Part shown: positions 15,678-23,295 of the stretch, one piece after another
Position numbering within the stretch: the first letter of the stretch is position 1
How the letters are laid out: each line of letters opens with the position of its first letter
Assembly: GCA_019118935.1 (NCBI GenBank)
Contig: DWXY01000061.1
Coordinates: 1-42,827, forward strand
From: Candidatus Oscillibacter pullicola
GTDB lineage: Bacteria; Bacillota; Clostridia; Oscillospirales; Oscillospiraceae
Length of the DNA: 42,827 bases
Reading direction: 5' to 3'
Made by a program: the position numbers and the translations under genes
The notes under the pieces: model-generated
Databases searched by the model: none
Told to the model about the DNA's origin: nothing
Seen by the model: only the letters and a program-made list of their open reading frames with translations

Positions 15678-16394
15678 ATGGGAACTCCCCATAACGAGGC
15701 GGCCCAGGGGGCCTTTGCCAAGACCGTTCTGATGCCCGGCGATCCGCTGCGGGCCAAATTCATCGCGGAGACCTTTCTCCAGGACGCGAAGCTGGTGAAC
15801 AACGTCCGGGGCGTCCAGGGCTATACCGGCACCTACCAGGGCACGCCTGTGTCCGTCATGGCCTCCGGCATGGGGATGCCCTCCATCGGCATCTACTCCC
15901 ACGAGTTGTTCCACTTCTATGACGTGGACAACATCATCCGGGTGGGCAGCGCCGGCGCCATCTCTCCCCAGCTGAAGGTGCGGGACGTGGTGTTCGGCCA
16001 GGGCTCCTGCACGGACTCCAACTATGCCCACCAGTTCGGCCTGGGAGGCGCCTTTGCCCCCATTGCGGACTTCACCCTGCTGGAGACCGCCGTGACGGTG
16101 GCCCGGAAGCTCGGCATCGAGCCCCATGTGGGCAGCCTGCTCAGCTCCGACGTGTTCTACAACAAGGCGGGCAACACCCTGGACTGGGGCAAGATGGGTG
16201 TGCTGGCCGTGGAGATGGAGAGCGCCGCCCTGTACTGCAACGCCGCCGAGGCGGGCAAGCGGGCCCTGGCCATCTGCACGATCTCGGACAGCCTGGTCAC
16301 CGGTGAGGAGCTGCCCGCCGCCGACCGCCAGACCACCTTCACCCAGATGATGGAGATCGCCCTGGGCGTTGCCGTGGAGATGGCGAAGAAGTAA
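15678..16394 (+). CDS. deoD: Purine-nucleoside phosphorylase, DeoD type
   Basis: This 238-residue hexameric-type PNP cleaves purine (deoxy)nucleosides with phosphate to base and (deoxy)ribose-1-phosphate. It shows the family's MPGDPLRAKFIAE (phosphate-binding Arg), GMGMPSIGIYSHEL, RVGSAGAI, VEMESAALY (Glu binding ribose O2'/O3') and ISDSLVTGE with the catalytic Asp. AAGGAGG precedes the ATG. Together with deoC upstream and the nucleoside ABC importer downstream, it forms a salvage module. It is the last gene of its transcript: a perfect 12-bp terminator hairpin follows at 16444. Confidence 0.97.
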   Translation: MGTPHNEAAQGAFAKTVLMPGDPLRAKFIAETFLQDAKLVNNVRGVQGYTGTYQGTPVSVMASGMGMPSIGIYSHELFHFYDVDNIIRVGSAGAISPQLKVRDVVFGQGSCTDSNYAHQFGLGGAFAPIADFTLLETAVTVARKLGIEPHVGSLLSSDVFYNKAGNTLDWGKMGVLAVEMESAALYCNAAEAGKRALAICTISDSLVTGEELPAADRQTTFTQMMEIALGVAVEMAKK

Positions 16395-16443
16395 GGTGTG
16401 TCCAAAAGAAAAGAGCTAGCCTCCGCAACTGCGCGGGGGAAGC

Positions 16444-16472
16444 ATGAAGGGGGGCGCTGAGCCCCCCTTCAT
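16444..16472 (+). terminator. Hairpin after deoD
   Basis: A perfect 12-bp stem (ATGAAGGGGGGC) with a GCTGA loop is followed by ATTTG. It overlaps the first repeat unit described next, so the terminator is part of the repeat. Confidence 0.7.
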
Positions 16473-16650
16473 ATTTGATCATCCCGCCGCAGCGGCGCTT
16501 TCGGCGGAGACGAAAGCGGAAGGCCCGGCGGCAAAGCCGCCGGGCGGGGACGCCGAGTCCCCCTTCATATTTGATCGGCCCGCCGCAGCGGTCGCTTTCG
16601 GCAAAGACGAAAGCGGGAGACCCGGCGGCAAAGCCGCCGGGCGGGGACGC
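16455..16650. repeat. Two-unit 96-97 bp palindromic (REP-like) tandem repeat
   Basis: Two imperfect units (16455-16550 and 16551-16647) and the start of a third. Each has a CGCTGAG/CGCCGAG boundary, the AT-rich CTTCATATTTGATC, a GCTTTCG/CGAAAGC hairpin and a perfect CCCGGCGGC-AAA-GCCGCCGGG hairpin. This gene-free stretch (16395-16960) otherwise holds only the AT-rich promoter region of the next gene. It looks like a REP/BIME-type element. Confidence 0.75.
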
Positions 16651-16856
16651 TGAGTCCTACTCCCCATATTTTTCCATCTCTGCACGGCTGGAACCCACCA
16701 AAAAAGACCTGTAACAATGGAAACAGACCGGTGACAAACCGCGGCAAAAATTTTCCGGTATTTGGCCCGTTTTTTACAAAACCGCAAAAAAGATATCCGA
16801 ATTTCATAAAAAATTCAACAAAATATGGCGAAAAAGAAAACAATTTGGAAATGCGG

Positions 16857-16885
16857 TTGCAATCCGCAGGAAGAGTTGTTATAAT
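16857..16885 (+). promoter_or_regulatory. Strong promoter for the nucleoside importer lipoprotein
   Basis: TTGCAA, 17 bases, TATAAT with TG in the extended -10 position. A run of A/T-rich sequence at about 16795-16850 sits where an UP element would be. No purine riboswitch core is visible in the 75-nt leader. Confidence 0.85.
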
Positions 16886-16960
16886 GGGCCTGACCCGTTG
16901 AGGTCATCCTGCGCGGAGCGATTTTCGCGCGGATAACAAAACGAAGGAAGGTAGATTCCA

Positions 16961-18118
16961 ATGAAGAAGTTTCTTGCATTGCTCCTGGCATTGGTGATGT
17001 CCCTGTCCCTGGTCGCCTGCGGCGGCGGGGATGACGCCGCCGCTGACGGGAGCACCGACGCGGAGGACGGCGGCAGCGCCGAGACCGCCGCTTATCAGGT
17101 GGCTATGATTACCGACTACGGCGATATCACCGACCAGTCCTTCAACCAGACCACCTATGAGGCCTGCCAGGAGTTCTGCGACGCCGAGGGCCTGCAGTTC
17201 GAGTACTACAAGCCCGCCGGCGACTCCACCGCCGAGCGCGTGGCCATGGTGGACGCCGCTGTGGCCGACGGCTACAACGTCATCGTGATGCCCGGCTACG
17301 CCTTTGCCGAGACCATCAAGGAGACCGCTGAGCTGTATCCCGACGTGACCTTCATCGCGCTGGACGTGGCGCAGGGCGACCTGGGTGAGGACTACACCCT
17401 GCCCAGCAACGTGTACTGCGCTGTGTATCAGGAAGAGCTGTGCGGCTACATGGCCGGTTACGCCGCCGTGAAGCTGGGCTACACCCACCTGGGCGTGCTG
17501 GGCGGCATGGCCGTTCCCGCCGTGCAGCGGTTCGGCTATGGCTTCGTGCAGGGCGCTGACGCCGCTGCCGTGGAGATGGGCATCGCCGACCAGGTCGTGA
17601 TGGAGTACGCCTACGGCAACCAGTTCTATGGCGACAGCGATATCACCGCCTACATGGACAACTGGTATCAGACCCTGGGCGTGGAGGTTGTCTTCGCCAG
17701 CGGCGGCGGCATCTACACCTCCGCGGCTGAGGCTGCTGCCAAGGTCGGCGGCAAGCTGATCGGCGTGGACGTGGACCAGTCCGCCAACATCAACACCTAT
17801 GGCGAGGGCATGTGCGTGACCTCCGCCATGAAGGGCCTGGCCGAGACCGTCAAGCACATGCTGAGCGAGGTCGTGGCAGGCAACTTCGCCAACTACGGCG
17901 GCAAGGTGGAGACCCTGGGCCTGGTGAACGGCGATGATCCCACCGCCAACTATGTCCAGCTGCCCATGGAGACCACCCAGTGGGGCGACGGCTTCACCCA
18001 GGACGACTACAAGGCCCTGGTGAAGGCCATGTATGACGGCGAGGTCACTGTTTCCAACGACATCTCCGCTATGCCCGCGACCACCATCACGGTGAACTTC
18101 GCCGGCAACATCAAGTAA
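16961..18118 (+). CDS. BMP family ABC transporter substrate-binding lipoprotein (nucleoside uptake)
   Basis: This 385-residue lipoprotein has a signal peptide ending in the lipobox LSLVAC (Cys20), then a Gly/Asp/Ala-rich linker. The rest is a BmpA/PnrA-type periplasmic-binding fold starting with YQVAMITDYGDITDQSFNQ, the characteristic first strand and ligand loop. PnrA and BmpA proteins bind purine nucleosides. FIALDVAQ, FASGGGIYTSAAEAA and GVDVDQS are further family segments. AAGGAAGG precedes the ATG. A terminator-like hairpin lies between this gene and the ATPase gene, the usual arrangement for making the binding protein in excess. The next three genes supply the rest of the transporter, and deoC/deoD lie just upstream. 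Confidence 0.93.
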   Translation: MKKFLALLLALVMSLSLVACGGGDDAAADGSTDAEDGGSAETAAYQVAMITDYGDITDQSFNQTTYEACQEFCDAEGLQFEYYKPAGDSTAERVAMVDAAVADGYNVIVMPGYAFAETIKETAELYPDVTFIALDVAQGDLGEDYTLPSNVYCAVYQEELCGYMAGYAAVKLGYTHLGVLGGMAVPAVQRFGYGFVQGADAAAVEMGIADQVVMEYAYGNQFYGDSDITAYMDNWYQTLGVEVVFASGGGIYTSAAEAAAKVGGKLIGVDVDQSANINTYGEGMCVTSAMKGLAETVKHMLSEVVAGNFANYGGKVETLGLVNGDDPTANYVQLPMETTQWGDGFTQDDYKALVKAMYDGEVTVSNDISAMPATTITVNFAGNIK

Positions 18119-18139
18119 AGATCAGAGTCTTTGCAGGAA

Positions 18140-18169
18140 GAGGACGGGAGCAATCCCGTCCTCTTTTTT
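18140..18169 (+). terminator. Terminator/attenuator after the binding-protein gene
   Basis: A 10-bp stem (GAGGACGGGA), GCAA loop and six T. Confidence 0.92.
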
Positions 18170-18219
18170 GCCTCTGGACGAATTTTACAAAACAAACCTC
18201 ATATTCCTGCATTTTTTCT

Positions 18220-18248
18220 TTGAAATATTCCTAAAGATATAGTACAAT
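18220..18248 (+). promoter_or_regulatory. Promoter for the importer ATPase and permeases
   Basis: TTGAAA, 17 bases, TACAAT, downstream of the terminator, so the three genes need not depend on read-through. Confidence 0.75.
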
Positions 18249-18282
18249 AGATATCACTAACAAGAGGAGGAGGGCGGTAAGC

Positions 18283-19815
18283 TTGGAACAGCCGTATGCC
18301 ATTGAAATGCTGAATATCACCAAGCGCTTTCCGGGAATTGTCGCAAACGACAACATCACGCTCCAGCTGAAGCGGGGCGAGATCCATGCGCTGTTGGGAG
18401 AAAACGGCGCCGGAAAGTCCACGCTGATGAGCGTGCTGTTCGGCCTGTACCAGCCGGAGGAGGGCGTCATCAAAAAGGACGGCCAGGTGGTGCAGATCAA
18501 GGACCCGAACGATGCCAACGCACTGGGGATCGGCATGGTCCACCAGCACTTCAAGCTGGTGGAGTGCTTTTCCATTTTGGACAACATCATCCTGGGCGTG
18601 GAACCCTGCAAGAACGGTTTCCTGCAGAAGCAGGAGGCCCGGGAGAAGGTCCTGGCCCTGTCGGAGAAGTACGGCCTGCAGGTGGACCCGGACGCGCTGG
18701 TGGAGGATGTCACCGTGGGCATGCAGCAGCGCACGGAGATCCTGAAGATGCTCTACCGGGACAATGAGATCCTGATCTTCGACGAGCCCACCGCCGTGCT
18801 GACGCCGCAGGAGATCGACGAGCTGATGGAGATCATGAAGAATCTGGCGGCGGAGGGCAAGTCCATCCTGTTCATCTCCCACAAGCTCAACGAGATCATG
18901 TCTGTGGCGGACCGCTGCACCGTCCTGCGGAAGGGCAAATACATCGGCACGGTGAACATCGCCGAAACCAGCCGTGAGGAGCTGTCCCGCATGATGGTGG
19001 GCCGGGACGTGGAGTTTGCGGTCCACAAGGAGCCCTCCAAGCCCAAGGACCCCATTCTGGTGGTGGAGGGCATGACCGTGGCCTCCAAGCTCCACAACAA
19101 CAATGCTGTGAAGAACGTCTCCTTTACGGTCCGGGCGGGAGAGATCGTCTGCATCGCCGGCATCGACGGCAACGGCCAGACGGAGCTGGTCTACGGCCTG
19201 ACGGGCCTGGAGCCCCTGGAGTCCGGCAAGATCACCCTCTGCGGCCAGGACATCACCCACGCACCCATCCGGCAGCGGTCTCTGCTGGGCATGAGCCACA
19301 TCCCGGAGGACCGCCACAAGCACGGCTTGGTGCTGGACTACACCCTGGAGGACAACATGGTGCTCCAGCGGTACTTTGAGCCCCAGTTTGTCAGCAAGGC
19401 GGGCTTCCTGAAGCGCAAGGCCATCCGGGAGTACGCCAACCGCCTGATCGAGCAGTACGACGTCCGCTCCGGCCAGGGCCCTGTCACAGTGGCACGCAGC
19501 ATGTCCGGCGGCAACCAGCAGAAGGCCATCATCGCCCGGGAGATCGACAAGGACCCGGAGCTGCTGATCGCCGTGCAGCCCACCCGCGGCCTGGACGTGG
19601 GCGCCATCGAGTATATCCACAAGCAGATCGTGGCTCAGCGGGACGCCGGCAAGGCGGTGCTGCTGGTGAGTTTGGAGCTGGACGAGGTCATGTCCCTGTC
19701 CGACCGCATCCTGGTGATCTATGAGGGCGAGATCGTGGGCGAGCTGGACCCCAAGACCACCACGGCGGAAGAGATGGGCCTGTACATGGCCGGCGCCAAG
19801 CGGAAGGGGGCTTGA
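18283..19815 (+). CDS. Nucleoside ABC transporter ATP-binding protein (two ATPase domains)
   Basis: This 510-residue protein has two fused ABC domains, as in NupO/YufO and sugar ABC ATPases. Domain 1 has a full Walker A (GENGAGKST, about residues 40-48), a non-canonical signature (VTVGMQQR) and Walker B LIFDEPTAVL. Domain 2 has a degenerate Walker A (GIDGNGQTE) but a good signature (SMSGGNQQK), a pattern normal for this family. The start is TTG at 18283, with GAGGAGGAGGG 9 bases upstream; the next Met is at residue 9. The permease gene follows 6 bases after the stop. Together with the lipoprotein it should power nucleoside uptake at the membrane. Confidence 0.93.
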   Translation: MEQPYAIEMLNITKRFPGIVANDNITLQLKRGEIHALLGENGAGKSTLMSVLFGLYQPEEGVIKKDGQVVQIKDPNDANALGIGMVHQHFKLVECFSILDNIILGVEPCKNGFLQKQEAREKVLALSEKYGLQVDPDALVEDVTVGMQQRTEILKMLYRDNEILIFDEPTAVLTPQEIDELMEIMKNLAAEGKSILFISHKLNEIMSVADRCTVLRKGKYIGTVNIAETSREELSRMMVGRDVEFAVHKEPSKPKDPILVVEGMTVASKLHNNNAVKNVSFTVRAGEIVCIAGIDGNGQTELVYGLTGLEPLESGKITLCGQDITHAPIRQRSLLGMSHIPEDRHKHGLVLDYTLEDNMVLQRYFEPQFVSKAGFLKRKAIREYANRLIEQYDVRSGQGPVTVARSMSGGNQQKAIIAREIDKDPELLIAVQPTRGLDVGAIEYIHKQIVAQRDAGKAVLLVSLELDEVMSLSDRILVIYEGEIVGELDPKTTTAEEMGLYMAGAKRKGA

Positions 19816-19821
19816 GACACC

Positions 19822-20967
19822 ATGAGACAAGAAAAATCATCCCTCCTGCGGAACAAGGGATTCCAGTCCCTGCTGGCATCCCTGCTGTGCATCGTGCTGG
19901 GCCTGCTGATCGGCTACATCGTGCTGCTGATCATCAATCCCGCCGGCGCGGGAGAGGCCATCCGCACCATTGTGGAGAACTTCCTGTACTATCCCAGCGC
20001 CGCGGCCCGGCTGCGGTATCTGGGCAACACGCTGGTGAAGACCGCGCCGCTGCTGATGTGCAGCCTGTCGGTGCTGTTCGCCTATAAGGTGGGCCTGTTC
20101 AACATCGGCGCCGCCGGCCAGTATGTCATCGGCGCCGGCGCCAGCCTGTACTGCGCCCTGGGCTTCGGGCTGCCCTGGTACGTGTGCCTGCTGGCGGCCA
20201 TCGCTGCCGGCGCGGTGCTGGGCGCCATCTCCGGGCTCCTGAAGGCGTACCGCAACGTGAACGAGGTCATCTCCTGCATCATGCTCAACTGGATCAGCCT
20301 GTATCTGGTGAACGCCCTGCTGTCCCAGGTGAAGGAGACGGCCAGCCCCTACACCTTCACCCTGAGCAGCACGAATCCCGACGCCATCCTGCCCTCTCTG
20401 GGCCTGGGCGCCCTGTTCTCCGACAACCAGTATGTGACCATCGCCATTCCCCTGACGGTGATCGTGGCCGCCGGCATCTGGGTCCTGCTGGAGAAGACCA
20501 AGCTGGGCTATGAGCTGCGGGCCACCGGCTGCAACAAGTTCGCGGCCAAGTACTGCGGCATGAAGGAGAAGCGGAACATCATCCTCACCATGGCCATCGC
20601 CGGCGGCCTTGCCGGCATGGGCGCGGCCACGCTGTTCCTCACCGGATTCGAGCAGTGGCAGGTCACCCAGTCCGCGGTGCCGGCCATGGGCTTCAACGGC
20701 ATCGCCGCCGCCTTCCTGGGCGGACTGAACCCCATCGGCGCCATCTTCTCCTCGTATTTCATTCAGCACATCACCAACGGCGGCGCGTATGTGGACAAGA
20801 CCATGTACTCCGCCCAGATCTCCGATCTGATCTCCGCCCTGATCATCTACCTGTGCGGCTTCGTGCTGTTCTTCAAGGTCTTTATGGACAGCCGGCTGGA
20901 CCGGCGGGATGAAAAGCGCCGGGCCAAGGAAGGCCAGGCCGGCTCTGAGGAAGGAGGGAAGGCGTAA
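19822..20967 (+). CDS. Nucleoside ABC transporter permease (NupP-like)
   Basis: This 381-residue membrane protein of the BPD_transp_2/LivH-RbsC-like permease family has about eight to ten hydrophobic helices. The segment GLFNIGAAGQYVIGA is the family's conserved stretch, and FAAKYCGMKEKRNI is the cytoplasmic loop that contacts the ATPase. The C-terminus is charged. Its stop overlaps the next start by one base (TAATG), so translation is coupled. It forms the heteromeric pore with the following permease. Confidence 0.92.
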   Translation: MRQEKSSLLRNKGFQSLLASLLCIVLGLLIGYIVLLIINPAGAGEAIRTIVENFLYYPSAAARLRYLGNTLVKTAPLLMCSLSVLFAYKVGLFNIGAAGQYVIGAGASLYCALGFGLPWYVCLLAAIAAGAVLGAISGLLKAYRNVNEVISCIMLNWISLYLVNALLSQVKETASPYTFTLSSTNPDAILPSLGLGALFSDNQYVTIAIPLTVIVAAGIWVLLEKTKLGYELRATGCNKFAAKYCGMKEKRNIILTMAIAGGLAGMGAATLFLTGFEQWQVTQSAVPAMGFNGIAAAFLGGLNPIGAIFSSYFIQHITNGGAYVDKTMYSAQISDLISALIIYLCGFVLFFKVFMDSRLDRRDEKRRAKEGQAGSEEGGKA

Positions 20968-21908
20968 TGTTACTGCTGCTGCAATACACGCTGATTTTCG
21001 CCTCCGTCCTGCTGCTGGTGGCGCTGGGCGGCTGCTTCTCCGAGCACTCCGGCGTCATCAATATCGGCCTGGAGGGCATCATGGTCATGGGCGCCCTGGG
21101 CGGCGCGCTGATGATGAAGTTCCTGCCCGCGGGCACCTCCGCCTTTGTGGTGGTGCTGCTGACGGTGCTGGCCAGCATCCTGCTGGGCATGATCTACTCC
21201 CTGCTGCTGGCGGTGGCGGCCGTGAACTTCAAGGCGGACCAGACGCTGGTGGGCACGGCCATGAACCTGCTGGGCACTGCCGCGGCCACCGTGTTCGTGA
21301 AGGCCATGAACACCGCCGCCGATCCGGACAACGTGTCCTCCACCATCCAGTACCTGGACGGCCGCAAGGCCTTCCTGGTGAACATCGGCGGCTTTGAGTT
21401 CAACTGGTGCATGCTGCTGGCGGTGATCGCCCTGGTGATCGCCTATGTGGTGCTGTACAAGACCCGCTTCGGCCTGCGCCTGATGGCCTGCGGCGAGCAT
21501 CCCCAGGCGGCGGACTCCGTGGGCATCAACGTCTACCGGATGCGCTATGCCGGCGTGCTGATCTCCGGCGTGCTGGGCGGCTTGGGCGGCATCGTGTATA
21601 TCATCGCGGGCGTCAGCGAGTGGAAGTTTGAAAACGGCGTGGCCGGTTTCGGCTTCCTGGCCCTGGCGGTGATGATCTTCGGCCAGTGGAAGCCCACCCG
21701 CATCGCCCTGGCGGCGCTGCTGTTCGGCTTCTTCCGGGCCCTGGGCAATGTGTACAGCGGCTTCGACCTGCTGAGCAATCTGAACCTGCCCAGCTCCGTG
21801 TACAACATGCTGCCCTATGTCATCTCCCTGGTGGTGCTGGCCTTCACGTCTCAGAAGTCCCGGGCCCCCAAGGCAGAGGGTATCCCCTACGACAAGGGCC
21901 AGCGGTAA
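20967..21908 (+). CDS. Nucleoside ABC transporter permease (NupQ-like)
   Basis: This 313-residue second permease has the family stretch GVINIGLEGIMVMGAL near the N-terminus, the ATPase-contact loop around GEHPQAADSVGINVYRMRY in part, and eight or so membrane helices. GAAGGAGGG lies inside the preceding gene before the ATG, and a one-base overlap couples the two permeases. It is the last gene of the importer cluster and is followed by a terminator. No nucleoside kinase or hydrolase gene follows directly. Confidence 0.92.
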   Translation: MLLLLQYTLIFASVLLLVALGGCFSEHSGVINIGLEGIMVMGALGGALMMKFLPAGTSAFVVVLLTVLASILLGMIYSLLLAVAAVNFKADQTLVGTAMNLLGTAAATVFVKAMNTAADPDNVSSTIQYLDGRKAFLVNIGGFEFNWCMLLAVIALVIAYVVLYKTRFGLRLMACGEHPQAADSVGINVYRMRYAGVLISGVLGGLGGIVYIIAGVSEWKFENGVAGFGFLALAVMIFGQWKPTRIALAALLFGFFRALGNVYSGFDLLSNLNLPSSVYNMLPYVISLVVLAFTSQKSRAPKAEGIPYDKGQR

Positions 21909-21942
21909 TTCCATCACAAAACGGAATTTCGCGACAAAATAT

Positions 21943-21981
21943 GCCTCCCTGTTATCGGCTTCGACAACAGGGAGGCTGTTT
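21943..21981. terminator. Terminator between permease and YlbJ-like genes
   Basis: An 11-bp stem (GCCTCCCTGTT and AACAGGGAGGC) with a 12-base loop, then TGTTTTT. It serves the plus-strand importer and lies at the end of the convergent minus gene. Confidence 0.85.
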
Positions 21982-22902
21982 TTATCCCAGCACGTAGCCC
22001 GCCAGCAGAGCGGCCAGCAGCAGGGAGAAGGCGCTCTGCACCACCTTGCCCAGGAGGCAGTTCCGCAGCCGCAGGCCGCTGCCCTCCAGCACCGCCAGCG
22101 TCTGGCACAGGACCGAGAGGCCACCCCAGCCCGCCGCTGCCGCCGCCAGAAGGAAGCCGAAGGCGTCGGCTGTCAGCAGGGGTGTCAGGGAGAAGAGCTC
22201 CAGCACCGCCACCAGGACCGCCCCCAGGCGGCCCCCCATGGCGGTGAGAGGCTGCGCCAGCACATAGAAGAACACCACGAAGGCGCACACGGACAGAATC
22301 CCGGCAAGAGAGGACCGGACAGCCCCGGTGAAGGCCTCCGCAAAGCCGACGGCCCGGAAAGGCGGACGCCTTGTCAGCCCCTGCCGGGAAGCGGATTTTC
22401 CGCCGCCCCGGAACACCAGCCCCGTCAGAAGGGCGGAGAGCACATGGATCAGCCATAGCCACACCCCGGCCCGCACGCTGCCGAACACCCCCACGCCCAG
22501 CACGCTGATGAGGAACACCGGATTGGAGTTGTTGCAGAAGGCCAGCAGCCGCTCCGCCTCCTCCCGGGAGACCAGATTTTCCCGATAGAGGTCCGCCGCC
22601 GTCTTGGCGCCGATGGGGTAGCCTCCCACCAGCCCCAGCACCAGCGCAGCGCTGCCGGCGCCGGGGACCCGGAACAGCGGCTCCATCAGCCCCGCCAGCC
22701 AGGGGGCGGCCAGCTCTCCGAACCCCAGGGCCAGCAGCGCCGAGGAGGCCACCAGGAAGGGGAACAGGGAGGGGACCACGGACCGGGCGCAGAGGGACAA
22801 AGCCTCCGCCACGCTGTCCCGCACGGCCCCGGCGTCCGCCAGAAACCACACCAGCAGGCCGCCGAGGCACAGGCAGGCCAGTATCCGCCATCGAATCCGC
22901 AT
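21982..22902 (-). CDS. ylbJ: YlbJ-like sporulation integral membrane protein
   Basis: This 306-residue protein has about seven or eight hydrophobic helices with the gate-type (nucleoside-recognition) motifs of YlbJ: VVPSLFPFLVAS, EPLFRVPG, GGYPIGAKT and EEAERLLAFCNNSNPVFL. In Bacillus subtilis, YlbJ is a mother-cell protein needed for a fully resistant spore. It is shorter than the Bacillus protein (about 408 residues), mainly at the C-terminal half. GGAGAGGTG precedes the ATG. It diverges from yqfC, and a weak sigma-E-like promoter match lies upstream. Family assignment is good; the sporulation role is inferred from Bacillus. Confidence 0.8.
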   Translation of the reverse strand: MRIRWRILACLCLGGLLVWFLADAGAVRDSVAEALSLCARSVVPSLFPFLVASSALLALGFGELAAPWLAGLMEPLFRVPGAGSAALVLGLVGGYPIGAKTAADLYRENLVSREEAERLLAFCNNSNPVFLISVLGVGVFGSVRAGVWLWLIHVLSALLTGLVFRGGGKSASRQGLTRRPPFRAVGFAEAFTGAVRSSLAGILSVCAFVVFFYVLAQPLTAMGGRLGAVLVAVLELFSLTPLLTADAFGFLLAAAAAGWGGLSVLCQTLAVLEGSGLRLRNCLLGKVVQSAFSLLLAALLAGYVLG

Positions 22903-22920
22903 CCCGCATCACCTCTCCAC

Positions 22921-22950
22921 ACCCTATGCCGGAGCGGGGGGCGCTATGCC
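22921..22950 (-). promoter_or_regulatory. Weak sigma-E-like promoter for the YlbJ-like gene
   Basis: Minus strand: GGCATAGC, 14 bases, CATAGGGT. It partly matches the mother-cell consensus (KCATATT and CATACANT) at the right spacing. Confidence 0.35.
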
Positions 22951-22953
22951 CCC

Positions 22954-22983
22954 GGCATGTTGCGGGGCGTTTGTGCATACAGT
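22954..22983 (+). promoter_or_regulatory. Sigma-E-type mother-cell promoter for yqfC-yqfD
   Basis: GGCATGTT, exactly 14 bases, CATACAGT. The -10 is a full match to CATACANT and the -35 misses one base. The predicted start leaves only about 11 nt before the yqfC ATG, with AGGTG inside. yqfC and yqfD are sigma-E-dependent in B. subtilis. Confidence 0.6.
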
Positions 22984-23000
22984 CGGGAAGAGGTGAACGT

Positions 23001-23291
23001 ATGGAGCGGAATCGAAAGGACCGGAACGGCGGCGTGCTGGACACGGTGGCGGAGCTGTTCGACCTGCCGGCGGATCTGGTGGCAGGCCTGCCCCACCTGG
23101 AGATGGTGGGCAGCCGCCAGCTGTATCTGGAGCACCACACAGGCATCCTGGCATATAGCGACGAGCAGATCGACGTGAACACCACCGGCGGCGTGCTGCG
23201 AGTCCGGGGCGCCCGCCTGGCCCTGATGGCCATGACGGCGGAGGAGCTGCGGATCGGCGGGGACATCGCCGCCGTGGAGTGGATGAGGTGA
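23001..23291 (+). CDS. yqfC: Sporulation protein YqfC
   Basis: This 96-residue protein matches the YabP/YqfC family: LDLPADLV-like N-terminal region, then LPHLEMVGSRQLYLEHHTGILAYSDEQIDVNTTGG, whose strand pattern (EHHTGIL, INTTGG) typifies the family. The C-terminal strand is LRIGGDIAAVEW. AGAGGTG precedes the ATG at 23001. An open frame extends upstream to 22926 but runs through the promoter. yqfD starts four bases after its stop, the same pair and order as in Bacillus and clostridia. The molecular role is unknown; it is a sporulation-stage mother-cell protein in Bacillus. Confidence 0.92.
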   Translation: MERNRKDRNGGVLDTVAELFDLPADLVAGLPHLEMVGSRQLYLEHHTGILAYSDEQIDVNTTGGVLRVRGARLALMAMTAEELRIGGDIAAVEWMR

Positions 23292-23295
23292 CACC

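Noticed and set aside
16886-16960. Purine riboswitch before the nucleoside-binding lipoprotein gene
   Set aside because: The leader is only ~70 nt and lacks the conserved purine-aptamer junction and loop sequences.
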